Shown: one piece after another, positions 54,011 through 63,415 of the stretch | Numbering within the stretch: position 1 is the first letter of the stretch | Layout: each line of letters opens with the position of its first letter | DNA from: Massilia endophytica | Lineage (GTDB): Bacteria > Pseudomonadota > Gammaproteobacteria > Burkholderiales > Burkholderiaceae_D | Direction of reading: 5' to 3' | DNA: 64,000 nt | Assembly (NCBI RefSeq): GCF_021165955.1 | Contig: NZ_CP088952.1 | Coordinates: 5,323,551 to 5,387,550 of the forward strand | Position numbers and translations under genes: made by a program | The notes under the pieces: generated by a model | What the model saw: only the letters and a program-made list of their open reading frames with translations | Database searches by the model: none | What the model was told of the DNA's origin: nothing

Positions 54011-54113
54011 GACTATTAAAATGAAATTCTGGCAAAGAGCGATGCTATCATTCCTGCGCCGCCCAATCGGGGCCGACTGGGGGCAAGACCATAATAAAAC
54101 GTAAAGGATGACG

Positions 54114-56759
54114 ATGAAATCGCTTGCACCGCGCGCTCTCGCGCTCACAATTGCCTCCCTGTTTATCGCCTCAGCACCCGTGGCGCATGCCGGCGCGCCG
54201 CGGCCGGACAATGCCTGGCTGGCGCAGGCCGATGCCGAGGCCCGCTCCGCCCGGGTATCGAACGTGAGCTACGTGCTGGACTTCCGCCTGACCGGCGAGG
54301 AGAGCTTCAGCGGGCGCACCGCCATGCATTTCGACCTGAAGGACGCTGGCGAGCCGCTCACCATTGACCTGAACAAGGCCGAACTGGGCGAGGTGACGGC
54401 CAACGGCAGGGCGGTCAAACCGGCGTACAACCAGGCCTTCCTGACCATTGCGGCGGCAGACCTGAAGCCGGGCCGCAACGAGATCGTCATCAACTACACC
54501 CGCAAGCACAGCACCAACGGCGAAGGCCTGCACCGCATGGTCGACCCGGTGGACAAGCGCGTCTACACCTATTCGCACTTCGAGCCCGCCGCAGCGAACC
54601 AGATGTTCCCCAGCTTCGACCAGCCGGACCTGAAAGCGACCTACCAGCTGAACGTAACCGCGCCCGCCGACTGGACGGTGGTCTCCACCACCCGCGAGAG
54701 TTCGGTGAAGGACGTGGCAGGCGGCAAGCTGTGGACCTTCCCGGTCTCGAAGAAGCTGAGCACTTACAATTTCTCCATGCACGCCGGCCCGTACAAGGTG
54801 TGGGAGGACAACAGCGCGAAATATCCGATGCGCCTTTTTGCCCGCCAATCGGTGGCGGCACAGGTGGATGCCGCGGACTGGTTCGCCATCACCAGGCAGG
54901 GCCTGGCCTGGTTCGACGACTACTTTGGCATCCCCTACCAGTACGCGAAATATGACCAGCTGCTCGTGCCGGACTTCCTGTATGGCGCGATGGAGAATGC
55001 CGGCGCCGTGACCTTTGCCGAACGCGGCTTCCTGTTCAAGGAGAAGATGAGTGCGGCCCAGCGTCACACCCTGGCCCGCGTCATCATGCACGAGATGGCG
55101 CACCAGTGGTTCGGTGACCTGGTCACCATGAAATGGTGGAACGGCCTGTGGCTGAACGAGAGCTTCGCCTCCTTCATGGGAACCCTGGCCACCGCTGAAG
55201 CCACGGAGTTCAAGAACGCCTGGCAGTATTTCTACTCCCAGGGCAAGGCCGAGGCCTATGTGCAGGACCAGCAGGTCACCACGCATCCGATCGAAGTGCC
55301 GGTGCCCACCACCGCCAACGCCTTCGACAATATCGATGCCATCACCTACTCCAAGGGCGCGTCCACGCTCAAGCAGCTGCGCCATCTGCTGGGCGAGGAG
55401 GTGTTCCGCAAGGGCGTGCACAACTATCTCGTGAAATACAGCTGGCAGAACGCGAAGCTGGAGGACTTCATCGGCAGCCTGGGCGAGGCCGCAGGCCGCG
55501 ACCTGAGCCAGTGGACCCGGGACTGGCTGTATCAGCCCGGCGTGAACACCATCGCCGCGGACTATAGCTGCAAGGGCGGCAAGATCGCCTCCTTCAGCCT
55601 GAAGCAGACTGCGGGCGCCCAGTATCCCGTGCTGCGCGAGCAGCGCGTGCAGGTGGGCCTGTTCCGCGACGCGGGCAAGGAGCTGGCGCTGGACCGCAAG
55701 CTGGCCGTGACCTACAAGGGCGCCTCCACCGAGGTGCCGGAGTTGAAGGGCGCCGCCTGCCCGGCCATGGTGTATCCGAACTATGAGGATTGGGGCTTCG
55801 TCAAGGCGCGGCTGGACAAGCGCTCCTTCGCCACCGCGCGCGGCAGCGTGAGCAAGGTGCACGACCCCATGCTGCGCACCATGCTGTGGCACTCGATGTG
55901 GGATGGCGTGCGCGACGGCGGCCTGCCGCTGAACGAGTTCCTGCAGACGGTCCTGAACAATGTGGGAGCGGAACAGGACTACGCCCTGCTGGGCGATGTG
56001 CTGGGCAAGGCCCAGCAGGGCATGGCCTACCTGCGCAATATGTCGCCGAAGGGAGCCTACACGATGAAGATGGCCCAGGCCTTCGAAAAACTGAGCTGGC
56101 AGAGCGTGCTGGCCGCGCAGGACGACAACTTCCGCCGCCGCTGGCTGGCCTTCTACGTGGGCCAGGCCAGCAGCAAGGATGCGCTGGCGCGCCTGGAAGG
56201 ACTGTTGCAGAACAAGGGCGTGCCGGCCGGCGTAACGATCGGCCAGGACCTGCGCTGGACCATCCTGCGCCAGCTGAGCCACCAGAACCATGCGGGTGTG
56301 GAAGCGATGATCGAAGCCGAGACCAAGCGCGACAACAGCGACAGCGGCCAGAGCGCGGCGCTGGCCGCGACCGTCGTCCGCCCGGACCCGAAAGTGAAGG
56401 CCGAGTGGCTGGCCAGGATCGACGACCTGCAGACCAAGGTGCCGTTCTCGCGCATCCGCGTGGCGATGGAGAACCTGTACCCGGCCGGGCAGGCCGGCCT
56501 GAGCGACCAGACTGCGTCGCAGCGCCTGGAGAAGCTGGCGGCGCTGGACAAGGCGGCAGGCCCCATCTACATGCGCAGCTATTCGGTCAACATGCTGCCC
56601 GCTAACTGCACCGCCGAAAGCGTACAGCGCCTGGCCCAGGCGGCCGAACGGCAGCAGGCTGCCCTGTCGAACGGCACCCGCCGCGCCCTGCTGGTCGCCC
56701 ACCAGGAAGATGCGCGCTGCGTCGCCATCCGCAAGGCGATGACCGTACCCCTGGGTTAA
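54114..56759 (+). CDS. Exported M1-family zinc aminopeptidase
   Basis: The 881-residue protein has a signal peptide (PRALALTIASLFIASAPVAHA), the exopeptidase motif GAMEN at 291-295, the zinc motif HEMAH at 326-330 with the third ligand E349 in WLNESFASF, and a C-terminal ERAP1-like helical domain (from about 530). It should cleave N-terminal residues of peptides in the periplasm. ATG 54114 is chosen over ATG 54108 because AAAGG at 54103-54107 fits its spacing. It stands alone, divergent from the GNAT-MazG gene. Confidence 0.92.
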   Translation: MKSLAPRALALTIASLFIASAPVAHAGAPRPDNAWLAQADAEARSARVSNVSYVLDFRLTGEESFSGRTAMHFDLKDAGEPLTIDLNKAELGEVTANGRAVKPAYNQAFLTIAAADLKPGRNEIVINYTRKHSTNGEGLHRMVDPVDKRVYTYSHFEPAAANQMFPSFDQPDLKATYQLNVTAPADWTVVSTTRESSVKDVAGGKLWTFPVSKKLSTYNFSMHAGPYKVWEDNSAKYPMRLFARQSVAAQVDAADWFAITRQGLAWFDDYFGIPYQYAKYDQLLVPDFLYGAMENAGAVTFAERGFLFKEKMSAAQRHTLARVIMHEMAHQWFGDLVTMKWWNGLWLNESFASFMGTLATAEATEFKNAWQYFYSQGKAEAYVQDQQVTTHPIEVPVPTTANAFDNIDAITYSKGASTLKQLRHLLGEEVFRKGVHNYLVKYSWQNAKLEDFIGSLGEAAGRDLSQWTRDWLYQPGVNTIAADYSCKGGKIASFSLKQTAGAQYPVLREQRVQVGLFRDAGKELALDRKLAVTYKGASTEVPELKGAACPAMVYPNYEDWGFVKARLDKRSFATARGSVSKVHDPMLRTMLWHSMWDGVRDGGLPLNEFLQTVLNNVGAEQDYALLGDVLGKAQQGMAYLRNMSPKGAYTMKMAQAFEKLSWQSVLAAQDDNFRRRWLAFYVGQASSKDALARLEGLLQNKGVPAGVTIGQDLRWTILRQLSHQNHAGVEAMIEAETKRDNSDSGQSAALAATVVRPDPKVKAEWLARIDDLQTKVPFSRIRVAMENLYPAGQAGLSDQTASQRLEKLAALDKAAGPIYMRSYSVNMLPANCTAESVQRLAQAAERQQAALSNGTRRALLVAHQEDARCVAIRKAMTVPLG

Positions 56760-56767
56760 TCGGGGAA

Positions 56768-58729
56768 TCAGGCGGATGCCGCGAGGGCGTCCGCCTGCAG
56801 CAGCGCGAGCAGGGCTGCCAGCGGCGCGGGGCGGGCGAAGAGATAGCCCTGCATCGCGTCGCAGCGGTGGCTGGAGAGGAAGGCCGACTGCTCCCTGCTC
56901 TCCACCCCTTCCGCCACTACGCGCAGGCCCAGGTGGCCCGCCATCGCCAGAATCGACTGCACAATGGCCGTGTCGTTGGCGTCCTCCGGCGTGTCCATGA
57001 TGAAGCTGCGGTCGATCTTCAGCTCGTACAGCGGCATCTTCTTCAGGTAGGCCAGGCTGGAATAGCCGGTGCCGAAATCGTCGATCGAGAAGCGCAGGCC
57101 CATGGCGTTCAGCTCGCGCATGCGGGCGATGGTCTCGTCCAGCTTCTCCACCAGTAAACCTTCCGTCACTTCCAGGATCAGCAGGTGGGCGGGCGCGCCC
57201 GTTTCCTCCAGCACCTGGCGCACGGTCTGCACGAAGTCCGGCTGGCGGAACTGGGTGGGGCTCACGTTCACCGACAGGGGCAGCACGTGGCCCCCATGCG
57301 CCAGCTCGCGCAGGGCATGGCACGCTTCGCGCAGGGCCCACAGCCCGAGCCGCACGATCAGCCCCGATTCCTCGGCCAGGGGAATGAAGACGGAAGGCGG
57401 CACCATGCTGCCGTCCGCCTGCGGCCAGCGCATCAGGAGCTCCGCGCCCGTGGCCTTGCCCTGGCTGTCGAACTGGGGCTGGAAGTGCATCTGCAGCTGT
57501 CCCTGGTCCAGGGCGGTGGCCAGCTGGCTTTCCATGGTCAGGCGGCGCTCCACGTCGGCCTGCATCGCGTCCTCGAAGAAGGCGATGCTGTTGCGGCCCA
57601 GGGATTTGGCGCGGTACATCGCCGTATCCGCCTCGCGCAGCAGGTCGTCCGCCGTCTGGCCCTCCTTCGGCAGCAGGGAAACCCCGATGCTGGCCGACGA
57701 GGTGTAGGCGTGGCCGTCGATTTCGAATTCCTCGGCCAGGGTGCGGCGAACGTTCTCCGCCACGCGCAGGGCGGTGGAGGTGGCGCCTTCGATATTCGCC
57801 CCCACGTGGGCCAGCAGCACCACGAATTCGTCGCCGCCGATCCGGGCCACGGTGTCCGTCTTGCGCACGAGGGCCAGCAGCCGCGTGGCGGCGCTCTTCA
57901 GCAGGGCGTCGCCGGTGGCGTGGCCGCGCGCATCGTTGATGTACTTGAAGCGGTCCAGGTCGATGAACAGCACCGCGCTCAGGGTGGCGTTGCGCGCCGA
58001 ACTGGCCAGCAGGCCCGCGATGCGGTCCAGCAGGAGGCGGCGGTTGGGCAGGCCGGTGAGGTGGTCGTAGAAGGCCAGCTGGTGGATGTCCTCGGCGGAG
58101 CGGTCGCGCTCCTGGATGGTGGCCAGCAGCTCCATGTTCAGTGCCTGCAGGGCATTGCGCCCGTTCTCCAGCGATTCGGCGCTCTTGTGCAGTTCCTCCA
58201 GCGAACGCTCCAGGTGCCGCAGCAGCACGGCGCAGGAGAGGGTGATGACGGAGGTGATGAAGAGGAAGTTCATTGCCAGGATCACGCCTTTGAGCAGCCC
58301 CTGCTCGGGCAGCCCCACCAGCTCCGTGCCGGGCGTGGCGCCGTAGCCGATGACCAGCACCGCGAGGGCGGAGGCGAAGAGGGCGCACAGGGCGGGACGC
58401 AGTCCAAGCAGCAGGGCGGTGAGCACCGGCACGGCCATCAGGTAGATCTGGCTGACAGGGCCCACTTTCAGCAGCAGGCCGGTGCCGACGATGAAGGCGG
58501 CGGCGAGGAAATTGATGGCGCGTACGCGGTAGGACAGGCGCTTGAGGCGCCAGATGGCGGCGATCCACAGCATGGCGCCGGTGTCGATCACGACCACGGA
58601 CCACAGGCCCTCGCTTGCGGCCAGGAAGACGCTTGGAACGGCGGTAAGGGCGCCCAGCAGCACGACGACCAGCAGGATGCGCGCGAAGATCTGCGCGCGC
58701 CAGTGAGCGAGATGGTCTCGCGCTTCCAT
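56768..58729 (-). CDS. GGDEF-EAL membrane c-di-GMP enzyme
   Basis: The 653-residue protein has about six hydrophobic segments in its first 175 residues (MASE-like sensor without a recognised family), a coiled coil, a GGDEF domain with GGDEF at 298-302 and I-site RKTD five residues before it, and an EAL domain in which the signature reads E430-L-L rather than EAL. The catalytic Glu is kept, as are DDFGTGYSSL and VVAEGVESREQ. Either activity is possible. It converges with the aminopeptidase gene (8 bases between stops). A small dyad lies in the divergent upstream region. Confidence 0.9.
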   Translation of the reverse strand: MEARDHLAHWRAQIFARILLVVVLLGALTAVPSVFLAASEGLWSVVVIDTGAMLWIAAIWRLKRLSYRVRAINFLAAAFIVGTGLLLKVGPVSQIYLMAVPVLTALLLGLRPALCALFASALAVLVIGYGATPGTELVGLPEQGLLKGVILAMNFLFITSVITLSCAVLLRHLERSLEELHKSAESLENGRNALQALNMELLATIQERDRSAEDIHQLAFYDHLTGLPNRRLLLDRIAGLLASSARNATLSAVLFIDLDRFKYINDARGHATGDALLKSAATRLLALVRKTDTVARIGGDEFVVLLAHVGANIEGATSTALRVAENVRRTLAEEFEIDGHAYTSSASIGVSLLPKEGQTADDLLREADTAMYRAKSLGRNSIAFFEDAMQADVERRLTMESQLATALDQGQLQMHFQPQFDSQGKATGAELLMRWPQADGSMVPPSVFIPLAEESGLIVRLGLWALREACHALRELAHGGHVLPLSVNVSPTQFRQPDFVQTVRQVLEETGAPAHLLILEVTEGLLVEKLDETIARMRELNAMGLRFSIDDFGTGYSSLAYLKKMPLYELKIDRSFIMDTPEDANDTAIVQSILAMAGHLGLRVVAEGVESREQSAFLSSHRCDAMQGYLFARPAPLAALLALLQADALAASA

Positions 58730-58791
58730 GAAAAAACTCCCGGGTAACTTTTAATTGAATACTAATATTACGTTGTATTGCTGAGCATGTC

Positions 58792-58807
58792 ACTGTCCCA
58801 GGACAGT
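58792..58807. promoter_or_regulatory. 16-base dyad in the GGDEF-EAL/small-gene control region
   Basis: ACTGTCC (58792-58798) and GGACAGT (58801-58807) are exact inverted repeats around a 2-base centre, a form typical of operators. It lies in a 121-base divergent region whose first half (58751-58780) is A+T-rich and promoter-like. Confidence 0.35.
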
Positions 58808-58850
58808 AGCAGGAAGGCTACAATGCCCTCCCGCCACCAGGAGTTTCGAC

Positions 58851-59063
58851 ATGACTTACGAAGAGTATCTGGACGAAGTGACCACCCTTATCACCGAGAA
58901 GTATCCCGTGGCCGATGCCGACGCCATCCGCATGGTCATGAAGGCCCAGGATGCGGAATTCTTCGTGCCGCATGACGAGCAGCCGGCCCTGCGCAACATC
59001 GACCAGGCGCACAAGGACGCGAAGACGATTTATCAGTCGAACAAGGACAAGCCGCCCCGCTGA
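58851..59063 (+). CDS. Small soluble hypothetical protein
   Basis: The 70-residue protein has AGGAG 11 bases upstream of its ATG. It is acidic, predicted helical (TYEEYLDEVTTLITEKYPVA, then AIRMVMKAQDAEFFVPHDEQ), has no Cys, no signal and no membrane segment. The balanced composition, unlike chance frames in this DNA, supports a real gene. No family is recognised. It lies between a c-di-GMP enzyme and a chemoreceptor, but nothing ties it functionally to either. Confidence 0.7.
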   Translation: MTYEEYLDEVTTLITEKYPVADADAIRMVMKAQDAEFFVPHDEQPALRNIDQAHKDAKTIYQSNKDKPPR

Positions 59064-59251
59064 AAACGGTCTCGCGGCACGCAAGCGTTTGCCTTGATAA
59101 AGAGCATCACGACTTGTGTCGTTTCGCTGCCGAATCCCAGCAATTTGCGTTGCCTTTCGCTCGCAATCTCCTTATTGTTACCTTGCGGACTCAACAAACA
59201 AGAAGTCGCGAGAGCGGGCGCGCCGGCCCGCCAAAACAAGTGGAGAGAATC

Positions 59252-61243
59252 ATGGGTATTGATCAGCGTCTTGAGCAACTGCTGCTCTGGCATAAGTTCG
59301 CCATCCTGAGCGTTGTGGGCATCGTCGTTGCCGTCATTCCGGCGACGCTCTATATGAAGGAAACCGGTAAGTCCCTGGAAGCGCTGCGCCTCGAAGCGGA
59401 AGCGCGCGCGCCGGTGGCCACCATCCTCAAAACGATCCAGACCACGCAGCAGCACCGCGGCCTCGCGGCGCTGGTGCTGGGCGGCGTGAACGAGGCATCG
59501 TCCAAGCGCGAAGACAAGCAGCGCGAAACGGACGCCAATTACGCGGCCATGTCCACCATCGTGGCGGGCCTGGACGACAAGCGCCTGGACCAGGCCTGGG
59601 GCGATGCGAAGCGCGACTGGGAAACCCTGCGCGACCGCGTCGCCAGCCGTTCCATCAGCGTGCCCCAGAGCTATGAGGGCCATACCGCCCTGGTGCCCAA
59701 GCTGCTGGAGGTGACGGACCAGGTGACCGACCACTACGGCCTGAACCTCGATCCCGACCTCGATACCTATCAGCTGATCCAGGCTATCTATTACCAGCTG
59801 CCCTACCTCTCCGAGGAGCTGGGCAAGATGCGGGCGAAAGGCGCGGGCCTGCTGGCTACCAAGACCGCCAGCACGGAAGACCGCCTGGCCCTGTCGGCCA
59901 TCGTGGCGCGCGTGGCGGACCGCCTGCACCAGACCCTCGGGCAATACAACAAGGCGGCGCGCGCCAACCCGGCGCTCGCGGCGCCCCTGGAAGCGCCGGT
60001 GCAGGACATGCGTGTCCAGGCCGAACAGACGATGAAGCTGGCCATGGACCAGATCGTGAAGGCCGAAACCCTCAGCTACTCCGGCCCCGAATACGTGAAG
60101 CTGACCACAGCAGCCATCGACGCCCAGTACGCCTTCGCAGGCAAGGCGACGTCCCAGCTGAACGACATGCTGGACGCGAAGATCGCCACCCTCACGCACG
60201 CCCGCTGGTGGATGCTGGCCACCCTGGCCGGCCTGTTCGCGCTGGGCGGGCTGATTCTTTATGTGATCGCCCGCTCGGTGACCCGGCCGCTGCATAACGC
60301 CGTGGAAATCGCGGAACGCGTGGCGGCGGGCGACCTCACGGCGGATATCGCGTCGGATGGCCGCAACGAAACGGGCCGCCTGCTGTCCTCCCTTGGCCGC
60401 ATGAACGACAACCTGCGCAATATCGTGCGCGAAGTGCGCGTCAGCGTGGACACCATCGGCGCCGCCACCAAGGACATCGCCAGCGGCAATGCGGACCTGT
60501 CCGCGCGCACCGAATCCCAGGCATCGAGCCTGGAGGAGACCGCGGCCTCGATGGAGGAGATCACTTCCACGGTCAAGCAGAACGCGGAGAATGCGTCGCA
60601 GGCCAACCAGGTCGCCACCCAGGCTTCCAACGTCGCCCAGCGCGGCGGCAAGGTGGTGACCGACGTGGTCACCACCATGGAAGCGATCAACGACAGCGCG
60701 CGCAAGATTGTGGACATCATCGGCGTGATCGACGGCATCGCCTTCCAGACCAATATCCTGGCGCTGAATGCCGCCGTGGAAGCGGCGCGGGCGGGCGAAC
60801 AGGGGCGCGGCTTTGCCGTGGTGGCGAGCGAGGTGCGCAACCTGGCCCAGCGCAGCGCGGCCGCGGCCAAGGAGATCAAGCTCCTCATCAACGAAAGCGT
60901 GGAGCGCGTGGACGCGGGCAACCGCCTGGTGAGCCAGGCCGGCGCTTCGATGGACGAGATCCTGTCCAGCGTGCAGCGCGTGTCGGGCATCGTGTCCGAG
61001 ATTGTGATCGCGTCGCAGGAGCAGGCTTCGGGCATCAACCAGGTCAACGACGCCATCTCGCACCTGGACGATACGACCCAGCAGAACTCCGCCCTGGTGG
61101 AGCAGGCCGCCGCAGCCGCCGCGAGCCTGGACGAACAGGCGCAGAACCTGGTGCGCACCATGAGCGTGTTCCGCGTCGGCGACGACGAAGCCGCGCCCGC
61201 CTTCCGCCACCGCGGCTCGCCGCATATCCGGCTCGCCGCCTGA
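59252..61243 (+). CDS. Methyl-accepting chemotaxis protein
   Basis: The 663-residue receptor has a membrane helix near residues 17-38, a periplasmic domain (about 40-318, rich in helices, with a nitrate/nitrite-sensor-like TIQTTQQHRGLAALVLGG segment), a second helix at about 319-341, a HAMP domain (about 340-395) and a cytoplasmic signalling domain with the hairpin tip VVASEVRNLAQRSAAAAKEI near 523-542. There is no CheR-binding pentapeptide at the C-terminus (ends HIRLAA). GGAGAG precedes ATG 59252. A TAAAG near 59098 is a poor sigma-28 match. A terminator follows. Confidence 0.92.
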   Translation: MGIDQRLEQLLLWHKFAILSVVGIVVAVIPATLYMKETGKSLEALRLEAEARAPVATILKTIQTTQQHRGLAALVLGGVNEASSKREDKQRETDANYAAMSTIVAGLDDKRLDQAWGDAKRDWETLRDRVASRSISVPQSYEGHTALVPKLLEVTDQVTDHYGLNLDPDLDTYQLIQAIYYQLPYLSEELGKMRAKGAGLLATKTASTEDRLALSAIVARVADRLHQTLGQYNKAARANPALAAPLEAPVQDMRVQAEQTMKLAMDQIVKAETLSYSGPEYVKLTTAAIDAQYAFAGKATSQLNDMLDAKIATLTHARWWMLATLAGLFALGGLILYVIARSVTRPLHNAVEIAERVAAGDLTADIASDGRNETGRLLSSLGRMNDNLRNIVREVRVSVDTIGAATKDIASGNADLSARTESQASSLEETAASMEEITSTVKQNAENASQANQVATQASNVAQRGGKVVTDVVTTMEAINDSARKIVDIIGVIDGIAFQTNILALNAAVEAARAGEQGRGFAVVASEVRNLAQRSAAAAKEIKLLINESVERVDAGNRLVSQAGASMDEILSSVQRVSGIVSEIVIASQEQASGINQVNDAISHLDDTTQQNSALVEQAAAAAASLDEQAQNLVRTMSVFRVGDDEAAPAFRHRGSPHIRLAA

Positions 61244-61260
61244 TTGCCGATGCCACAGGG

Positions 61261-61293
61261 ATCCGGGAGCGCCGCGAGGCCTCCCGGATTTTT
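61261..61293 (+). terminator. Rho-independent terminator after the chemoreceptor
   Basis: A 9-base stem ATCCGGGAG (61261-61269) with CTCCCGGAT (61281-61289), an 11-base loop and a T5 run ending at 61293, starting 17 bases after the stop. Confidence 0.82.
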
Positions 61294-61414
61294 ATTTGCG
61301 GAGACCCGCAGGCGCAGGCCAGTCCGCGATTTCTGCAGTCTGTCGCAGCGCAGGTGAAATTACTGCCGGGCGAAGACACAATGCGGCCATTACAACAATG
61401 ACAGGTCCCATACC

Positions 61415-62146
61415 ATGCTTACGCGCCGCCCCGTCCTCGCCGCCATTTTCTGCGCCGGCCTGCAATTCCTTATCACCACGCTGATCCTGAAGGCTGGAAG
61501 CGCCTTCATGCCCCCCGAGGCCTTCGGCAAGGTCAAGCTGGCAGCTTTCGCCTCCACCGTCATCCTGCCCCTGATCCTGGTGCAGGTCTTCGGATTGTGG
61601 CGGCAGGTGGGGCTGGAGCTGGACAAGCTCAAACCGGGCGGTGTCTTCTTCGCCAGCATGCTCCTCTGCGTCCTTTTCCTGGCGATGGGCGTGCACCCGC
61701 AGGAGACCCGTCCCTTCGCTCCCGAGCTGCTGATCCAGTTCATCAACGCCTTTGGCGAGGAGCTGCTGTTCCGCGGCGTGATCTTTGCCATTCTCCTCAG
61801 CCTCCCGCGCTGGCAGGCGATCGCCATCTCCGGCATCCTGTTCGGTGGCATGCACCTGATCCACGGCTTCATGGATGGCGACTGGAACCACGCCATGTGG
61901 TGGGCCGCCGCCACCAGCCTCTCCGGCATGATGTTCGCGGCTGTGCGCTACGGCACCGGAAGCCTGTGGCTCACCATCGTGCTGCACATGGTGCTGAACC
62001 TTTGCAAGATCTACTCGAATATCGAAGCGGCGGCCGGACCGGCGGCCCTGCTGATCGCCGAGCGCGCGGCCTACGGCATCGAGATCGCGCTGATTGCGTA
62101 CGTGATTCTCAGCGCACGTGCCGGCGCCAGGGTCCGCATGTCGTAA
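61415..62146 (+). CDS. CPBP-family intramembrane metalloprotease
   Basis: The 243-residue protein has about six to seven hydrophobic segments and the CPBP (CAAX protease/bacteriocin-processing) motifs: EELLFRGVIF with the Glu-Glu and Arg, FGGMHLIHGF with His, and a later LWLTIVLHMVLNL with His and Asn. These enzymes cleave within the inner membrane; bacterial substrates are mostly unknown. Some members serve self-immunity to peptides, but no bacteriocin-like gene is adjacent. It follows the chemoreceptor terminator and has its own promoter region. Confidence 0.85.
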   Translation: MLTRRPVLAAIFCAGLQFLITTLILKAGSAFMPPEAFGKVKLAAFASTVILPLILVQVFGLWRQVGLELDKLKPGGVFFASMLLCVLFLAMGVHPQETRPFAPELLIQFINAFGEELLFRGVIFAILLSLPRWQAIAISGILFGGMHLIHGFMDGDWNHAMWWAAATSLSGMMFAAVRYGTGSLWLTIVLHMVLNLCKIYSNIEAAAGPAALLIAERAAYGIEIALIAYVILSARAGARVRMS

Positions 62147-62191
62147 ACGTTCAAGACTCTCCGGCCGGGCGGCGCTACGCTTGCGGCCATC

Positions 62192-62803
62192 ATGACTCAA
62201 GCCCGCGCCATGCCCGCCGCCGTATCGAAACGCCTGCTTCACGCGCTGTCCGGCAGCCTGCTGGCCAGCTTCATCGTCTTCCATCTCTTCAACCACGCGC
62301 TCGCCGCGCTGGACGTGGGCTGGAGCCTGGCGGTAATGGACAGGCTGCGCCTTGTCTACCGCTGGCCGCCGGTGGAAGGCCTGCTGCTCGCCTGCGTGCT
62401 GTTCCAGCTGGCTTCCGGCCCGGCGCTGGCGCAGGGAAGGCGCCGTTCCGTGGCGAAGCTGTCCGGCTTCTACCTGCTGGTTTTCCTCGCGATCCATGTC
62501 AGCGCCGTCATGTGGGGGCGCTGGGGCATGCGGCTGGACACCAACTTCTACTTCGCCGCCGCCGGCCTGCACGTTTGGCCCTTTGCCGCCTTCTTCTATC
62601 CCTACTATTTCCTGGCGGTGGTGGCCGTGGCGCTTCATCTCGGCAGCGCGCTGTCGCGGCGGCGCGGCGCAAGCGCGCGGACGCGGATACTGTGGTGCTC
62701 GGGCCTGGCCGGAGTACTGTTGAGCGGTGTGATCCTGGCGGCCATGGCCGGAATCGGTAACAATATGCCGATACCCGACAACTACCTGCGGACCTACCAA
62801 TGA
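62192..62803 (+). CDS. Five-helix membrane protein with conserved-looking His residues
   Basis: The 203-residue protein has five hydrophobic segments (about 18-40, 60-80, 92-110, 125-155 and 168-188). His residues lie within or near the helices (HLFNHALAAL, FLAIHVSAVMWG, LHVWPFAAFF and VALHLGSAL), a pattern seen in di-haem cytochrome b or SdhC/FrdC-like anchors. This similarity is only suggestive. Its last 4 bases overlap the start of the DUF4256 gene (ATGA), so the two are co-translated. Confidence 0.7.
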   Translation: MTQARAMPAAVSKRLLHALSGSLLASFIVFHLFNHALAALDVGWSLAVMDRLRLVYRWPPVEGLLLACVLFQLASGPALAQGRRRSVAKLSGFYLLVFLAIHVSAVMWGRWGMRLDTNFYFAAAGLHVWPFAAFFYPYYFLAVVAVALHLGSALSRRRGASARTRILWCSGLAGVLLSGVILAAMAGIGNNMPIPDNYLRTYQ

Positions 62804-63336
62804 AACCGGAACATCGCACACTGATCGAAACCCTCAAGGCGCGCTTCGAGAAGAACATGCAGCGCCACACCGGCATCGAATGGAGCGCCGTGCAGGCGAA
62901 GCTGGAAGCCAGTTCCGGCAAGCTTGAGAGCCTGCAGGCCATGGAGAGCAGCGGGGGAGAGCCCGATGTGATCGGTCAGGAAGGGAAGGAGTTCGTCTTT
63001 TGCGACTGCTCGGCGGAGACTCCCGCCGGCCGGCGCAGCATCTGCTACGACCGCGAAGCCCTCGAATCGCGCAAGGCCAACAAGCCCGAAGCGAGCGCCC
63101 TGGAAATGGCGGCCTCCATGGGCATCGAGATGCTGGAGCCCGAGCAGTACCGGGCGCTCCAGGCGCTGGGGCAGTTCGACTGCAAGACATCGAGCTGGGT
63201 CAGCACACCGGCCGATATCCGCAAGGCGGGCGGCGCCCTGTTCTGCGACCGGCGCTACGGCCACGTTTTCCTGTATCACAACGGCGCCGAATCCTATTAC
63301 GCGGCCCGCGGCTTCCGGGGGCGCCTGAAGGTCTAG
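62800..63336 (+). CDS. DUF4256-family protein
   Basis: The 178-residue soluble protein matches DUF4256 in its segments LIETLKARFEKNMQRHTGIEW, SLQAMESSGGEPDVIGQE, FVFCDCSAETPAGRRSICYD and the C-terminal GALFCDRRYGHVFLYHNGAE. The family's function is unknown. Start overlaps the preceding membrane protein stop (ATGA). The CDC pair and two more Cys (SICYD, FDCKT) are conserved-looking but no metal site is proven. Confidence 0.78.
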   Translation: MKPEHRTLIETLKARFEKNMQRHTGIEWSAVQAKLEASSGKLESLQAMESSGGEPDVIGQEGKEFVFCDCSAETPAGRRSICYDREALESRKANKPEASALEMAASMGIEMLEPEQYRALQALGQFDCKTSSWVSTPADIRKAGGALFCDRRYGHVFLYHNGAESYYAARGFRGRLKV

Positions 63337-63415
63337 CCCCATACGTGCACGACCGTGCACGGAAATCGGGTAGGCTTTTCCTCACGCGCCATGACGAAAG
63401 TCGCGAGAGGAAAGC

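Noticed and set aside
59098..59135. Sigma-28 (flagellar-type) promoter for the chemoreceptor
   Set aside because: TAAAG is present but the downstream element at the right distance matches only about half of GCCGATAA.
62192..62803. Naming the five-helix protein SdhC or a cytochrome b
   Set aside because: His residues in helices are suggestive, but no family signature was recognised and no redox partner gene is adjacent.
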